A stretch of DNA of 58,783 nucleotides from an uncultured Clostridia bacterium (GCA_944380875.1 CALWJA010000066.1:1-58783); one strand, 5' to 3'; counted from the stretch's first letter, positions 50,126 through 58,783 are shown. Program-made: numbers and translations. The notes: generated by a model from the sequence alone, not told the origin.

Positions 50126-51325
50126 ATGGAAAACATACAACCTGCACACATAAAATCCGGCAATACAAAAAAGCTGCAAGAAAAAAGCCTTAAAAAGAAA
50201 AATCGTCTTCCCGCCTGCTTCTTTGCCCTCGCGTTTGCGTCTCTTCTCTGTATCTATCCTGAGGATTGCGCCAAAGGAGCTCTGAGAGGGGTGGAATGCT
50301 GTCTCCAGGTGTTAATACCTTCCCTGTTTCCTTTTATGATTCTGGGTATCTTTACTGTGCAGACAGGGGCCGCAGCGGCTGTAGGAAAACTTATGGAAAG
50401 GCCCTTCCGTTTTTTGTTTCGGCTGCCGGGGTGCGCTGCGCCCGTGCTCTTTATGAGCATGATCGGCGGCTATCCAGTAGGGCCCAGGAGCACTTTGTCC
50501 CTTTTGGAATCCGGCCAGATCACAAAAGAGGAAGCCGGGCGCATGCTCTGTTTCTGTGTAAATGCAGGGCCAGCTTTCGTTTTAAGTATTGTGGGATCAG
50601 GCTACCTGAAAAGCTCCTATGCTGGTCTGCTCCTTCTGGGAGGGCAACTTCTTTCCTGCTGTCTTTTGGGGCTTCTCTGCCGGGGAAAATCTTGCAAAAA
50701 GAGCTGCCCGCAAAAACCTACAAAAAGGATTGGTTCCCCGGAAAACGAAAAATCCTATCTTCCCATAGGGGAAGCGCTCATCCGTTCAACCGAAGCCGCC
50801 CTCCGTTCCATGGCTTCTACCTGCGCCTTTGTTATACTGTTTGGAATGCTTTCCTATTTTGCCGTGTCCTATCTTCCGGAAGGCACCCTGCCCGCGGCCG
50901 CTACTGCATTTCTGGAAGTAACCCAGGGCTGTTATGAGCTTTCCAAAGAGGAGATCCCTCTTTGGGGATACGCTCTCGCCCTGGGCTGGGGAGGGCTCAG
51001 CGTGCAATTCCAAATTCTTTCCCTTTTCCGGGAGCCTGTCCTTTCCCCATGGAAATTCCGGATATTCCGCCTGCTACACGGCTTGCTTGCCGCGGCCTGT
51101 ACCTTGGGGCTTACCAAACTTTTTCCCCCCTCCCCTTTGGCGGAAGAAACCTTCTCTAATTTTTCCGGGATTCTGACTCCTGCAGCTCCCGTATCTCCTG
51201 CCGCCGCAATAGCTCTTGTAGCTCTCTGCGCTGTTTTTCTTCTCAGCCTCACCCAGGAACGATTTGCCGCAGCGCCAGGCAGCCTACTAAAGCATATTTC
51301 CCGAAACAGGCATTCCATTCGTTGA
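50126..51325 (+). CDS. ylbJ: YlbJ-like sporulation membrane protein
   Basis: This 399-residue protein has about eight hydrophobic segments. It shows the family's pattern: a first half with VLIPSLFPFMILGIF and the loop MIGGYPVGPRS, and a second half with similar repeated topology (nucleoside-recognition, Gate-type domains). YlbJ is a mother-cell sporulation protein needed for stable spores, implicated in dipicolinic acid transport. Its position divergent from yqfCD supports the sporulation role. Start ATG 50126 lies behind AGAGGTGA. Confidence 0.82.
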   Translation: MENIQPAHIKSGNTKKLQEKSLKKKNRLPACFFALAFASLLCIYPEDCAKGALRGVECCLQVLIPSLFPFMILGIFTVQTGAAAAVGKLMERPFRFLFRLPGCAAPVLFMSMIGGYPVGPRSTLSLLESGQITKEEAGRMLCFCVNAGPAFVLSIVGSGYLKSSYAGLLLLGGQLLSCCLLGLLCRGKSCKKSCPQKPTKRIGSPENEKSYLPIGEALIRSTEAALRSMASTCAFVILFGMLSYFAVSYLPEGTLPAAATAFLEVTQGCYELSKEEIPLWGYALALGWGGLSVQFQILSLFREPVLSPWKFRIFRLLHGLLAAACTLGLTKLFPPSPLAEETFSNFSGILTPAAPVSPAAAIALVALCAVFLLSLTQERFAAAPGSLLKHISRNRHSIR

Positions 51326-51490
51326 ATGTTCCCGGCTGGAAAGGAGGATGCCCAGAACGAAATCTCTATTTTCTTAGCCCCGGTTTACCGCCCAGATGCC
51401 TAAACGAATAAATCAGATTTTCAAAAATCATAAAGCCATAGCTGGAAAGAAAAACCACCGAAAGCCCCATCCTTTTGTTCCTGTCTTTTC

Positions 51491-51519
51491 TGGAATTCCA
51501 CTTTGAAACATGCTATACT
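51491..51519 (+). promoter_or_regulatory. Extended -10 promoter upstream of the small Cys protein gene
   Basis: TATACT at 51514-51519 with an upstream TGC (extended -10) and a weak -35 TGGAAT at 51491-51496. The leader of about 130 bases has a CGGAAA/TTTCCG hairpin near 51576-51591. The rest of 51326-51490 shows nothing I can support. Confidence 0.5.
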
Positions 51520-51658
51520 TTTATTAAATTTATAAACAAATTGATGAAAGACAGTTTATAAGACAAATGCAGTTTCGGAAAAAGCTTTCCGTTCAAAAGG
51601 CGGTGTTCTAAAAACGGAAGGAAATCTGGTTTGTCCAACCCAGCGAGGAGGCGTTTCT

Positions 51659-51880
51659 ATGGGAAAATTCAGCCGTGTTTTAACCTTTTTCAATACCGCA
51701 AGAGACGCAGACTGCAGTTTCTGCGTATACAATATCCGCAAAAGCGGGCAGGATTTCTGTTCTGCCCGCCGCCCAATGGGAAACCCGGATTGTCGCCGTT
51801 TTCGGTATGATCCTCTAAAACGAACTCCTCGGAACCTACCGCCTCTTCGGGAATACGATCCGGACGAATTTAAACTATAA
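51659..51880 (+). CDS. Small cysteine-containing protein, function unknown
   Basis: This 73-residue protein starts at ATG 51659 behind GAGGAGG and has basic, aromatic and cysteine-rich sequence. Four cysteines (CSFC near 19, FC near 33, DC near 44) could bind zinc. The C-terminal RYDPLKRTPRNLPPLREYDPDEFKL looks strongly conserved, and I think I recall similar tails in small Clostridia proteins, which with the good ribosome site makes it a real gene. No function can be given. It is flanked by unrelated genes. Confidence 0.72.
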   Translation: MGKFSRVLTFFNTARDADCSFCVYNIRKSGQDFCSARRPMGNPDCRRFRYDPLKRTPRNLPPLREYDPDEFKL

Positions 51881-51940
51881 TCTTTTGCCCCATCGTATCC
51901 CAATTGTAAAAACTTCCAAACACACCTATTAAATATGTTT

Positions 51941-52261
51941 CTATTTCCAGCTCCTATCTTCTGTTTTTTTGCCATAGACAGGAAAGCTGCCGAAAGGGGT
52001 AAGCAAGGTTCCCTGAAGAGCTCTTCCCCCTTCTTTTTTCCGAATTTTTACCGTAAAATTCAAAGGAGGATTTTTCAGGCTTCCATGAAAAGCCGCCTCT
52101 TCATTGCGGACGGGAACATGTGCAAATGGAATCTTGTAGGATTCCCAATACAGCATGCCGCTGGCGGAACGTTCATCCATCTGCAGACGCATCTTTCCCC
52201 GGAAAGCGCCCGCAGGCGTTTGCACTGTGACGGTATACATTGTCTCCCGCTCTGTCTCCAT
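51941..52261 (-). CDS. Small beta-rich hypothetical protein
   Basis: Start ATG 52261 (106 residues) follows AAGGAGGA; the upstream TTG at 52267 is less likely. The sequence is mostly beta strands with alternating charged and hydrophobic residues (TVTVQTPAGAFRGKMRLQM, NFTVKIRKKEGG). I do not recognise a family. It is single, without partners on its strand. A 306-bp gap lies between it and the xpaC-like gene; that gap holds the xpaC promoter. Confidence 0.6.
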   Translation of the reverse strand: METERETMYTVTVQTPAGAFRGKMRLQMDERSASGMLYWESYKIPFAHVPVRNEEAAFHGSLKNPPLNFTVKIRKKEGGRALQGTLLTPFGSFPVYGKKTEDRSWK

Positions 52262-52384
52262 ACGCAAATCCTCCTTTTTATAGCCCTTACTATCCTACTT
52301 CTATCATTTTATGTTTTTCAGGGGGTTTTTGTGCATGTATAATATTCTCTTTTACAGCCTATGGAAAAATCCCTATAAGCCTGA

Positions 52385-52413
52385 TTGTCAACACACAGAA
52401 AGTGGGTTATAAT
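52385..52413 (+). promoter_or_regulatory. Promoter of the xpaC-telA genes
   Basis: TTGTCA at 52385-52390, 17-bp spacer, TATAAT at 52408-52413, with a leader of about 150 bases. Confidence 0.78.
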
Positions 52414-52571
52414 AAAGGCATTCTCAAAATATTTTTCATAAAAAGGGACACGCTTCTTCCCTTTACAGTAACTAGAAAAACCGCCATACAAAATACATAG
52501 TAATGCGCCTGTTGCAGCCGGTGTGGTTTTAAGCATCGCCTCAAGGCTTTTTACTATTTGGAGGATCACCC

Positions 52572-53801
52572 ATGAGCCAATATCCTAAATACGGGAACAA
52601 TCATCCTTACAGAAAGAAAAATATAGGCAACATTGTGCAGGACGCTATCAAAGGCGTTTCTTATTCCAGGAATCTGGAAGAGCTGCGCAACAATATTGAT
52701 ATAACCATCCGGGAAGTTTCGGACCTGGCAAAATCGGGAAATCCGGCTGACGTGCAGCCTCAGGAACCTCCAAAAGCCTACACGTCTCCCAGGGCTAACT
52801 CGTCCAAAGCGCCAGTCTATGAACGCCCTGAATCTCCCCGTTTTAACCCACCTTCTAAAGGGCTTTACACATTTCTGCTGATATTGGGATGCTTTTTTTC
52901 CTGCATCTTTGCCATCGTATGTATTCTCAGCCTTCTTGCATCGTTTTTCTACACCTCCCTTCTTGCGCCCTTAGCAGTTGTGTGTGGTGTGCTTATGCTT
53001 TTTTCCCTGGCCCTAGCCATTTTTGCGGGCAACCGGAATGGGAAGATTCTTCGTTTCCGCCGGTATAGAAAATTCATCGGCGATGCAGAATTCTGTTCGT
53101 TGGAACAGATGGCGGCTTCTTGCATGGAAAAAACCAGTAAAACCAAAAATGCTGTTCAAAAAATGATTGCCGCAGGCTGGTTCCCCAATGGACATATCGA
53201 CAACGAAGGCACCACTCTTATGCTTACGGAAGAGACCTACAGGATGTACTTGCTGGCGGAAGACGCCAAACTGCAAAGGCAGGCGGAAGAAGAAACAAAA
53301 CGAAAAGAGGAAGCTTCCCCTGCTTCTACGGGAAATGCAGAATTAGATGAGGCCGTCCGGGAAGGGCGGGCATATATCCGTGAGATCCGCAGAGTAAACG
53401 ATGCCATTCCGGGCGAGGAAATTTCCCGGAAGATTTCCCAGCTTGAGGAAATAACCGTTCGTATCTTTGCCTGTGTGGAAAAGCGGCCGGAAAAGCTCCC
53501 CGATATACGCCGCTTTATGAGCTATTATCTTCCTACAACCTTAAAACTTTTAAACGCCTATCAGGAATTCGATTCCCAGCCTATCCAAAGCCAGAAAATC
53601 CTGTCTGCAAAAAACGAGATATCTCAGACACTGGATACTATCAATGATGCTTTCAGCTCCCTGATGGATACGCTCTATGAGGAGGATATTCTCGATATAG
53701 CTTCCGATATTTCTGTGCTGGAAACTATGTTTGCCCAGGAAGGTTTAACCTCTTCTAAGGATTTTCATACGCAGGGCAGCCAAAAGAAAAATTCCCCGTA
53801 A
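52572..53801 (+). CDS. xpaC: XpaC-family protein
   Basis: This 409-residue protein begins at ATG 52572 behind GGAGGAT. The N-terminal 95 residues are polar with a short DAIKGVSYSRNLEELRNNIDITIREV helix. Two hydrophobic segments (about 97-150) form a membrane hairpin, followed by a cytoplasmic helical region with EFCSLEQMAASCMEKTSKTKNAVQKMIAAGWF typical of XpaC. In Bacillus xpaC is paired with yaaN (TelA), as it is here. Its role is unknown, though the family is linked to toxic anion resistance. Confidence 0.85.
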   Translation: MSQYPKYGNNHPYRKKNIGNIVQDAIKGVSYSRNLEELRNNIDITIREVSDLAKSGNPADVQPQEPPKAYTSPRANSSKAPVYERPESPRFNPPSKGLYTFLLILGCFFSCIFAIVCILSLLASFFYTSLLAPLAVVCGVLMLFSLALAIFAGNRNGKILRFRRYRKFIGDAEFCSLEQMAASCMEKTSKTKNAVQKMIAAGWFPNGHIDNEGTTLMLTEETYRMYLLAEDAKLQRQAEEETKRKEEASPASTGNAELDEAVREGRAYIREIRRVNDAIPGEEISRKISQLEEITVRIFACVEKRPEKLPDIRRFMSYYLPTTLKLLNAYQEFDSQPIQSQKILSAKNEISQTLDTINDAFSSLMDTLYEEDILDIASDISVLETMFAQEGLTSSKDFHTQGSQKKNSP

Positions 53802-53974
53802 TACAGGTTGCCGCGGGTTTAGGATACAGATAGGAATTGCCGCCAACGAAAGCGCCTGATACAGGGCATAAAAGGCGGGCTTCTCTCAAGTTTCAACATA
53901 CGAAAGAAACCGGTCGGAATCTTTTGGCCGGAAAAGCTTAAAAATCTTAATAGAAATGAATTGAGGTGTTACCC

Positions 53975-55168
53975 ATGAACGATTTATTTGAATCCAAGGA
54001 TACCGTTAAGGAAGATGCTGTTGCCGATTTATTTGCACCGGCAGCCCCTTCTCTTACACTGGAACCTTTTGATGCAAAAACAGAACTGGCTCCTTCCAAT
54101 GAATCCCCTGCTGCCCAGGAAGAATCCGTGGAAGAGAGAGCGGAAGCCATGCTCTCAGAAGAAGAAAAAAAGCAGGTTGAGGAGTTCAGCTCCCGTATAG
54201 AGCTGAGCAACAGTGCCTTGATTCTGCAATACGGCGCAGGGGCGCAAAAAAAGATTGCAGATTTTTCTGAAGCTGCGCTGAATAATGTCCGTACAAAAGA
54301 CTTAGGGCAGGTAGGTGAACTGCTCAGCAACGTGGTAACAGAGCTCAAGGATTTCGACGTTGAGGAAAATGAAAAAGGTTTTTTCAGCTTTTTCAAAAGA
54401 GGCGCCAACAAAATCACCGCTATGCGCGCAAAATACGACAAAGCGGAAGCCAATATCGATAAAATTACAACCATGCTGGAACAGCATCAGATTACACTGA
54501 TGAAAGACGTTGCCATGCTGGACAAGATGTATGAAACCAACAAAGTATATTTCCGGGAATTGACCATGTATATTTTGGCGGGCAAAAAGAAGCTGAAGAA
54601 AGTCCAGGAAGAGGACCTTCCCGCTTTGAAGAAAAAGGCCCAGGAAACGGGCCTGCCGGAAGACGCCCAGGCTGCAAACGATCTTTCTGCCCTCTGCAAC
54701 CGGTTTGAAAAGAAAATCCACGATCTGGAACTCACCCGGATGATCTCTATTCAAATGGCTCCCCAGATCCGTCTGGTGCAAAACAACGACACCCTTATGT
54801 CAGAAAAGATACAGTCCACAATTGTAAATACCATTCCTCTTTGGAAGAGCCAAATGGTTTTGGCTCTTGGCGTAACCCATTCCCAGCAAGCGGTGGAAGC
54901 CCAGCGGGAAGTTACGGATATGACCAATCAGCTTCTCCGAAAAAACGCGGAAACCCTCAAAATGGCCACGGTGGAGACCGCCAAAGAATCAGAGAGGGGT
55001 ATTGTGGATATGGAAACCCTTAAAGCCACAAACGAATCTTTGATTTCCACGCTGGATGAAGTTATGCGCATCCAGACCGAAGGCCATCAGAAACGTATGG
55101 AGGCCGAAAAGGAACTGGGACGTATAGAAGGAGAACTGAAAAACAAGCTGCTGGAACTGAGACAATAA
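53975..55168 (+). CDS. telA: Toxic anion resistance protein TelA family
   Basis: Start ATG 53975 (397 residues) follows TTGAGGTG; the GTG at 53966 is less likely. It is a mostly alpha-helical, cytoplasmic protein, with acidic N-terminus and many Ala/Glu/Lys repeats. Family stretches are FFKRGANKITAMRAKYDKAEANIDKI, LTMYILAGKKKLKKV, and MVLALGVTHSQQAVEAQREVTDMTNQLL. TelA/KlaA proteins are linked to tellurite and other toxic anion resistance, mechanism unclear. It lies 170 bp behind xpaC, with no visible terminator between, and probably acts with it. Confidence 0.9.
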   Translation: MNDLFESKDTVKEDAVADLFAPAAPSLTLEPFDAKTELAPSNESPAAQEESVEERAEAMLSEEEKKQVEEFSSRIELSNSALILQYGAGAQKKIADFSEAALNNVRTKDLGQVGELLSNVVTELKDFDVEENEKGFFSFFKRGANKITAMRAKYDKAEANIDKITTMLEQHQITLMKDVAMLDKMYETNKVYFRELTMYILAGKKKLKKVQEEDLPALKKKAQETGLPEDAQAANDLSALCNRFEKKIHDLELTRMISIQMAPQIRLVQNNDTLMSEKIQSTIVNTIPLWKSQMVLALGVTHSQQAVEAQREVTDMTNQLLRKNAETLKMATVETAKESERGIVDMETLKATNESLISTLDEVMRIQTEGHQKRMEAEKELGRIEGELKNKLLELRQ

Positions 55169-55188
55169 AACAGCAAAAGAAAACTTGC

Positions 55189-55223
55189 ATCGGCCTGCCG
55201 GAAAACGGCAGGCCGATTTTTTG
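55189..55223 (+). terminator. Terminator after telA
   Basis: ATCGGCCTGCCG pairs with CGGCAGGCCGAT around GAAAA, followed by TTTTTTG. Confidence 0.9.
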
Positions 55224-55288
55224 TTATATACTTTGGTTTTAATTTCCCCGACTGATATATTCCGCCCGGATAAAATCCTTTTCTCCCA

Positions 55289-55355
55289 TTGACCGGATTC
55301 TTTCTCCGGTATAGAATACAGCTAAAGAAGCCTATAAAGAATACAGCTCAAGAAG
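55289..55355 (+). promoter_or_regulatory. Promoter and leader repeat of the glycerophosphodiesterase gene
   Basis: TTGACC (55289-55294), 17-bp spacer, TAGAAT (55312-55317). Just downstream, a 17-base unit GAATACAGCTMAAGAAG occurs twice in direct repeat, at 55314-55330 and 55339-55355 (one mismatch), a small duplication ending at the ribosome site. Confidence 0.6.
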
Positions 55356-55371
55356 GAGTGACAAAAGAAAA

Positions 55372-56121
55372 ATGGATAAACTGGAAAATAAAAAGACATA
55401 TTGTATTGCTCACAGAGGATTCAGCGGCGAATACCCCGAAAACACCATGCTGGCTTTCCATAGGGCGGTAGAAGCCGGATGCGACGGCATTGAGCTGGAT
55501 GTCCATTTGACAAAAGACGGGGAAATCGTAATCATTCACGATGAGGCCGTAGACCGCACTACCGACGGCAGAGGGGCTGTGAAAGACTTTACCCTGCAGG
55601 AACTGCGTGCGCTGGACGCCAGCGGCAAATATACGGGGCGTTTTGGAATACAGCCCATTCCCACCTTGCGGGAATATTTTTCCTATGTGAAAGAACTGCC
55701 TATCTTTACAAATATTGAACTGAAAAACAGCGAATATTATTATGAGGGGTTGGAAGAAAAAACCATCTCACTGGTTCGTGAATTTCATTTGGAAGATCGC
55801 ATTATTTTTTCTTCCTTTAATAACGCGTCTATTCTGTTATGCCAAAAGCTGGCTCCGGAAATCCCAGGAGGATTTCTCTGTGTGGATCCGGTGGAAAACT
55901 GCGGCGCATATGCCCTTTCCTGCGGTGTTTCTTATATCCATCCTGAATACAGCCGTATCTCGGAAGCAGAAATCGACGCCTGCCATAACAAAGGCATCGG
56001 TATAAACGCATGGACAGTTAACGAGCCCAATCATATGCGCTGGCTGATTCAAAAGGGAATACACGGCATAATTACGAATTTCCCAAATGTTTGCCGTAAT
56101 TTGATGCAGGATTCCTTTTAA
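55372..56121 (+). CDS. Glycerophosphodiester phosphodiesterase
   Basis: This 249-residue cytoplasmic enzyme hydrolyses deacylated phospholipids to glycerol-3-phosphate and an alcohol. The fold is a TIM barrel: AHRGFSGEYPENTMLAFHRAVEAG (catalytic His and first metal region), GIELDVHLTKDGEIVIIHDEAVDRTTDG with the metal-binding Glu/Asp and His, and ending in GINAWTVNEPN. No signal peptide, so it is the UgpQ-type enzyme. Start ATG 55372 follows AAGGAGTG. Confidence 0.93.
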   Translation: MDKLENKKTYCIAHRGFSGEYPENTMLAFHRAVEAGCDGIELDVHLTKDGEIVIIHDEAVDRTTDGRGAVKDFTLQELRALDASGKYTGRFGIQPIPTLREYFSYVKELPIFTNIELKNSEYYYEGLEEKTISLVREFHLEDRIIFSSFNNASILLCQKLAPEIPGGFLCVDPVENCGAYALSCGVSYIHPEYSRISEAEIDACHNKGIGINAWTVNEPNHMRWLIQKGIHGIITNFPNVCRNLMQDSF

Positions 56122-56221
56122 GGCCATAGGGCAACTGTTTTCTATGGGCTTATAGAAATACTGCTTTTTCCAGAGAACAAACCTCTCCTGTCTGCATATT
56201 CTGTTAGGGGAGGTGAAGAAG

Positions 56222-56404
56222 ATGAAAGTATATCACTGCATGAATCCAGAGGAAAATCCCCTTCCCCTTTGGATGCGAATGCCTAAAGCAGGTCAGCCTG
56301 CAGAAAAAAAAGACCCCTCTCCTGCTGTGGACATTGTGGAACAATTCAAGCAGGATCCGGATTCTTTCTTTCCTGATTTTATAAAAACGCGCCCTCGCGG
56401 ATAA
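56222..56404 (+). CDS. Small proline-rich hypothetical protein
   Basis: Start ATG 56222 (60 residues) follows a strong GGGGAGGTG, better than the in-frame GTG at 56213. The sequence MKVYHCMNPEENPLPLWMRMPKAG is rich in Met and Pro; the end (VEQFKQDPDSFFPDFIKTRPRG) is acidic then basic. No family recognised. The ribosome site and position behind a plus-strand gene suggest a real small gene, perhaps with the glycerophosphodiesterase. Confidence 0.6.
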   Translation: MKVYHCMNPEENPLPLWMRMPKAGQPAEKKDPSPAVDIVEQFKQDPDSFFPDFIKTRPRG

Positions 56405-56485
56405 TTTTTGCGTATTCTCTTTCAGTATACATCCCTGCGATTCAATAGCTGCGATCCTCTGCAGCATAGGGAATTCCAACCTGTT

Positions 56486-56515
56486 AGGCCGGCGGTACTT
56501 CACGCCGGCCTTTTT
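56486..56515 (+). terminator. Terminator upstream of the GH43 gene
   Basis: AGGCCGGCG pairs with CGCCGGCCT around GTACTTCA, followed by TTTTT. The rest of 56405-56742 contains a possible extended -10 promoter (TGTGC then TATGAT, 56696-56701) and nothing else clear. Confidence 0.85.
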
Positions 56516-56742
56516 ATATGATTTTTTATCTTCCCATAGATACAAATATGTGTGCTGTTTATCCCAGCGTTATCCAACAGTATAGCAGAGAAACAGGCAT
56601 AAACTATTTTAGCAACTTTTTTTGCGATTTATTGGATAAAAATTGCTGAAATATATTGTGGATTTCTACCGCTTTTCCCGCCGATACACCTGTGCTATGA
56701 TAATAGGGCAAAATATGGTTGCGCAGGAGGAAAAAACAAAAA

Positions 56743-58155
56743 ATGAAAAAACAAGTATTTAATCCCTATCTTCCCAGTTATGAATACATTCCCGACGGGG
56801 AGCCCCGGGTTTTCGATGGGAGACTGTATATCTACGGAAGCCACGACTGCTTTAACGGCGATGTTTACTGCCAAAACGACTATGTATGCTGGTCTGCACC
56901 GGAAAATGACCTGTCCGATTGGAGATACGAGGGCGTTATTTATAAAAAGACTCAGGATCCCCGCAATGCAGACGGAAAACATGCTCTCTGGGCCCCCGAT
57001 GTCTGCAAAGGAAACGATGGGAAATATTATCTCTATTACTGCCTGGATTTCCTGAAAGAGATTGGTGTCGCTGTGGCCGATACCCCCACAGGTCCCTTTA
57101 CTTTCCTGGATTTTGTCCGTTATCCCAATGGGGATATTCTGGGCTCTCGCCCCGGTGAAATCCGCCAGTTTGACCCCGGAATTTTCATAGACGATGATAA
57201 ACGGATCTATCTGTTCTCGGGCAACAGCCCCCGTTATAAAACCCCTGGGGTAGATAAAGACAGCCTGAAAATGGAACTGGAGCAGGATATGCTTACCATT
57301 AAATCCGGCCCCTTCCACAACCTGCCTATTATAAATGATGCGGACGGAACGGAGTATGAAGCCCATCCATTTTTTGAAGCCAGCTCTATCCGCAAAATAA
57401 ACGGTAAATACTACTTTATTTATTCTTCCTGCTGGATGCATGAGCTTTGCTGGGCCGTCGCTGACTTTCCTCTCGGCGAGTATCACTACGGCGGTGTGCT
57501 CGTTTCCAACGCGGATATCGGCGCCAACGGAAACACACAAGCCCTGAACTACCGGGGCAATACCCACGGCAGTGTTGCTTTTGTAAACGGCAAATGGTAT
57601 GTATTCTACCACCGCCAGACCAACCGGCACTTTTTCTCCCGGCAGGCTTGCGCAGAAGAAATTTACTTTGACGGAGAAAAATTCCACCAGGCGGAAGTTA
57701 CCTCCTGTGGGCTGAACGGTGGGCCCCTTCGGGATACAGGAACCTATGAAGCCCGTATCGCCTGCCATCTTTACAGTAAAAACGGTACTACCGAAAGCCT
57801 CCCGGAACAGCAGGACGAAAATCATCCGGCCTTTACCCAGGAAGGTGTGGATCGGGAAGACACTCCCAACCAATACATCAACAATATGGTGGACGGTGCA
57901 ACAGCCGGATACCGGTATTTTGATTTTAAAACAGCCAAAACCATCTCCGTTGAAACCCGAGGAACAGCCAACGGGATTTTTAAAGTTCGGGACGAACGAA
58001 ACGGGAAAGTTGTAGCTGAAATTCCGGTCAGCCCCTCTGAAAGCTGGAAAACCTTTTCCGCCCCTCTAAACATAGACAATGGCGTGCATCCTCTTTACTT
58101 CACCTTTGAAGGAAAAGGTTCCGCTGATTTTAACAGCTTCACTTTAGAAGCATAA
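56743..58155 (+). CDS. GH43-family glycoside hydrolase
   Basis: Start ATG 56743 (470 residues) follows AGGAGG at a slightly long spacing of 12. The five-bladed propeller opens with NPYLPSYEYIPDGEPRVFDGRLYIYGSHD, has WAPDVCKGNDGKYYLYY, DPGIFIDDDKRIYLF, and FFEASSIRKINGKYYFIYSS, where Asp, Asp and Glu form the GH43 active site, and ends near residue 340. A beta-sandwich region follows (to 470) resembling a carbohydrate-binding module. Likely a beta-xylosidase or arabinofuranosidase. No signal peptide, so it acts on imported oligosaccharides. Confidence 0.92.
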   Translation: MKKQVFNPYLPSYEYIPDGEPRVFDGRLYIYGSHDCFNGDVYCQNDYVCWSAPENDLSDWRYEGVIYKKTQDPRNADGKHALWAPDVCKGNDGKYYLYYCLDFLKEIGVAVADTPTGPFTFLDFVRYPNGDILGSRPGEIRQFDPGIFIDDDKRIYLFSGNSPRYKTPGVDKDSLKMELEQDMLTIKSGPFHNLPIINDADGTEYEAHPFFEASSIRKINGKYYFIYSSCWMHELCWAVADFPLGEYHYGGVLVSNADIGANGNTQALNYRGNTHGSVAFVNGKWYVFYHRQTNRHFFSRQACAEEIYFDGEKFHQAEVTSCGLNGGPLRDTGTYEARIACHLYSKNGTTESLPEQQDENHPAFTQEGVDREDTPNQYINNMVDGATAGYRYFDFKTAKTISVETRGTANGIFKVRDERNGKVVAEIPVSPSESWKTFSAPLNIDNGVHPLYFTFEGKGSADFNSFTLEA

Positions 58156-58186
58156 TCCGGTTTTGATTACAACCGGCAAGCAAAAC

Positions 58187-58220
58187 AAAAGCTCCTCCAG
58201 CGAAAAACTGGAGGAGCTTT
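58187..58220. terminator. Bidirectional terminator
   Basis: AAAAGCTCCTCCAG pairs with CTGGAGGAGCTTTT around CGAAAAA, between convergent genes. Confidence 0.9.
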
Positions 58221-58264
58221 TTCGTTTATATCTCTAATTTACCTGTTTTTTCTCTAATTCCGCT

Positions 58265-58783
58265 TCACTTCAGCAGTTTTTTCACATCATCGTTATGGCC
58301 CATAATGATGATTGTCTCTGTTCCCTTAAAAACGTAATCTGCTGAAGGAAGGGGGCTGATAACAGTATCTTCTTTTGTAGCCAATATGCTGATATGAAAT
58401 TTCGTGCGGACCTGTTTCTGCACGATACTCTTCCCCACCCATGCTTCAGGAACAGAAATTTCATATATAGAATAATTTGGAGTTAACTCGATATATTCAA
58501 ATAAATTGTTCGCGCTGCATTTTACTGCCAGCCGCTCTGCTGTTTCCCTTTCAGGATAGATTACTTTGTCAGCTCCGTTTCTAAGCAGAAACTTAGCATG
58601 AACATCCCGGCTGGCTCTGGCTATGACATATTTTGCTCCCAATTCCTTTAAAAGGCAGGTAGTCTCTAAAGAACTCTGAAAATTATCTCCAATCGCCACT
58701 ACGCAGATATCAAAATTCCCCACGCCTAAAGACTGAAGGAACACTTCTTTCGTAGCATCTCCGATTTGGGCATTGGTTACATA
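58265..58783 (-). CDS. KtrA/TrkA-type potassium channel regulator, N-terminus missing
   Basis: The frame stays open to the window edge, so the first residues lie outside. What is seen is most of an RCK-N domain (IGDATKEVFLQSLGVGNFDICVVAIGDN, then LLKELGAKYVIARASRDVHAKFLLRNGADKVIYPE) and a full RCK-C domain (YSIYEISVPEAWVGKS and DYVFKGTETIIIMG). These proteins bind NAD(H)/ATP and open a KtrB-type potassium channel. The partner gene is not in the window; it may lie upstream. Confidence 0.93.
   Translation of the reverse strand, partial: YVTNAQIGDATKEVFLQSLGVGNFDICVVAIGDNFQSSLETTCLLKELGAKYVIARASRDVHAKFLLRNGADKVIYPERETAERLAVKCSANNLFEYIELTPNYSIYEISVPEAWVGKSIVQKQVRTKFHISILATKEDTVISPLPSADYVFKGTETIIIMGHNDDVKKLLK

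Noticed and set aside
51556-51975. 139-codon open frame on the minus strand over the small Cys protein gene
   Set aside because: It lacks a ribosome site, and the plus-strand frame has a better start and plausible conserved features.
52318-52569. 83-codon open frame on the minus strand in the xpaC leader
   Set aside because: It covers the strong xpaC promoter and has no family resemblance.
56695-57873. 392-codon open frame on the minus strand opposite the GH43 gene
   Set aside because: It is antisense to conserved propeller motifs, so it is a shadow of that gene.

Overview
The window looks like chromosomal DNA of an anaerobic, endospore-forming, butyrate-producing member of the Clostridia (Firmicutes), probably a gut species. 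The evidence is a butyryl-CoA:acetate CoA-transferase, the sporulation genes yqfC, yqfD and a ylbJ-type gene, a collagen-like spore-coat type protein, low-GC promoters with strong AGGAGG ribosome-binding sites, and Firmicutes gene orders (ylxM-ffh-rpsP-khpA-rimM-trmD; phoH-ybeY-dgkA-era-recO; xpaC-yaaN/telA). I saw no rRNA, tRNA, insertion sequence, prophage module or CRISPR array. I cannot name the species.

Layout. Positions 1-6.4 kb hold a DUF885 metallopeptidase lipoprotein, a PAS-GGDEF-PAS protein, a GNAT acetyltransferase and a GntR-regulated ABC exporter operon. From 6.6 to 10.2 kb, on the minus strand, are the CoA-transferase, a pyruvate kinase without its C-terminal domain and a P1-family (DmpA-like) peptidase. 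From 10.5 to 16.5 kb, on the plus strand, are a HAD-HD fusion, a large toroid-fold carbohydrate-type protein, a small coiled-coil protein, a collagen-like repeat protein and a glycosyltransferase that probably decorates it. From 16.6 to 30.6 kb comes a mixed set: a C39-like peptidase, a YoaK-type membrane protein, an SOS-linked SRAP protein, a glutaredoxin-like protein, a two-component system, cysteine synthase, a cytidylate-kinase-like protein, two MATE exporters, a transglutaminase and a second GNAT.

From 30.7 to 50 kb nearly everything is on the minus strand and is housekeeping: coaD-rsmD, uvrC, ptsH (HPr), the signal-recognition/ribosome-maturation operon, mutS2-recO-era-dgkA-ybeY-phoH and yqfD-yqfC. 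An Ltp-type repeat lipoprotein on the plus strand interrupts it. From 50 to 58.8 kb are ylbJ, small conserved unknown proteins, the xpaC-telA pair, a glycerophosphodiesterase, a GH43 glycosidase and the truncated end of a TrkA/KtrA potassium regulator.

The most interesting unexplained signals are non-coding. Two related hairpin RNAs (25-101 and 4361-4436) share sequence, a four-part stem layout and compensatory base changes, and each ends just before a plus-strand promoter. A possible three-way-junction leader precedes the HAD-HD gene. A leader with competing stems and a terminator precedes the first MATE gene. A 12-bp-arm operator overlaps the -10 box of the GntR/ABC operon, and a clostridial LexA-type box abuts the promoter of the SRAP gene.
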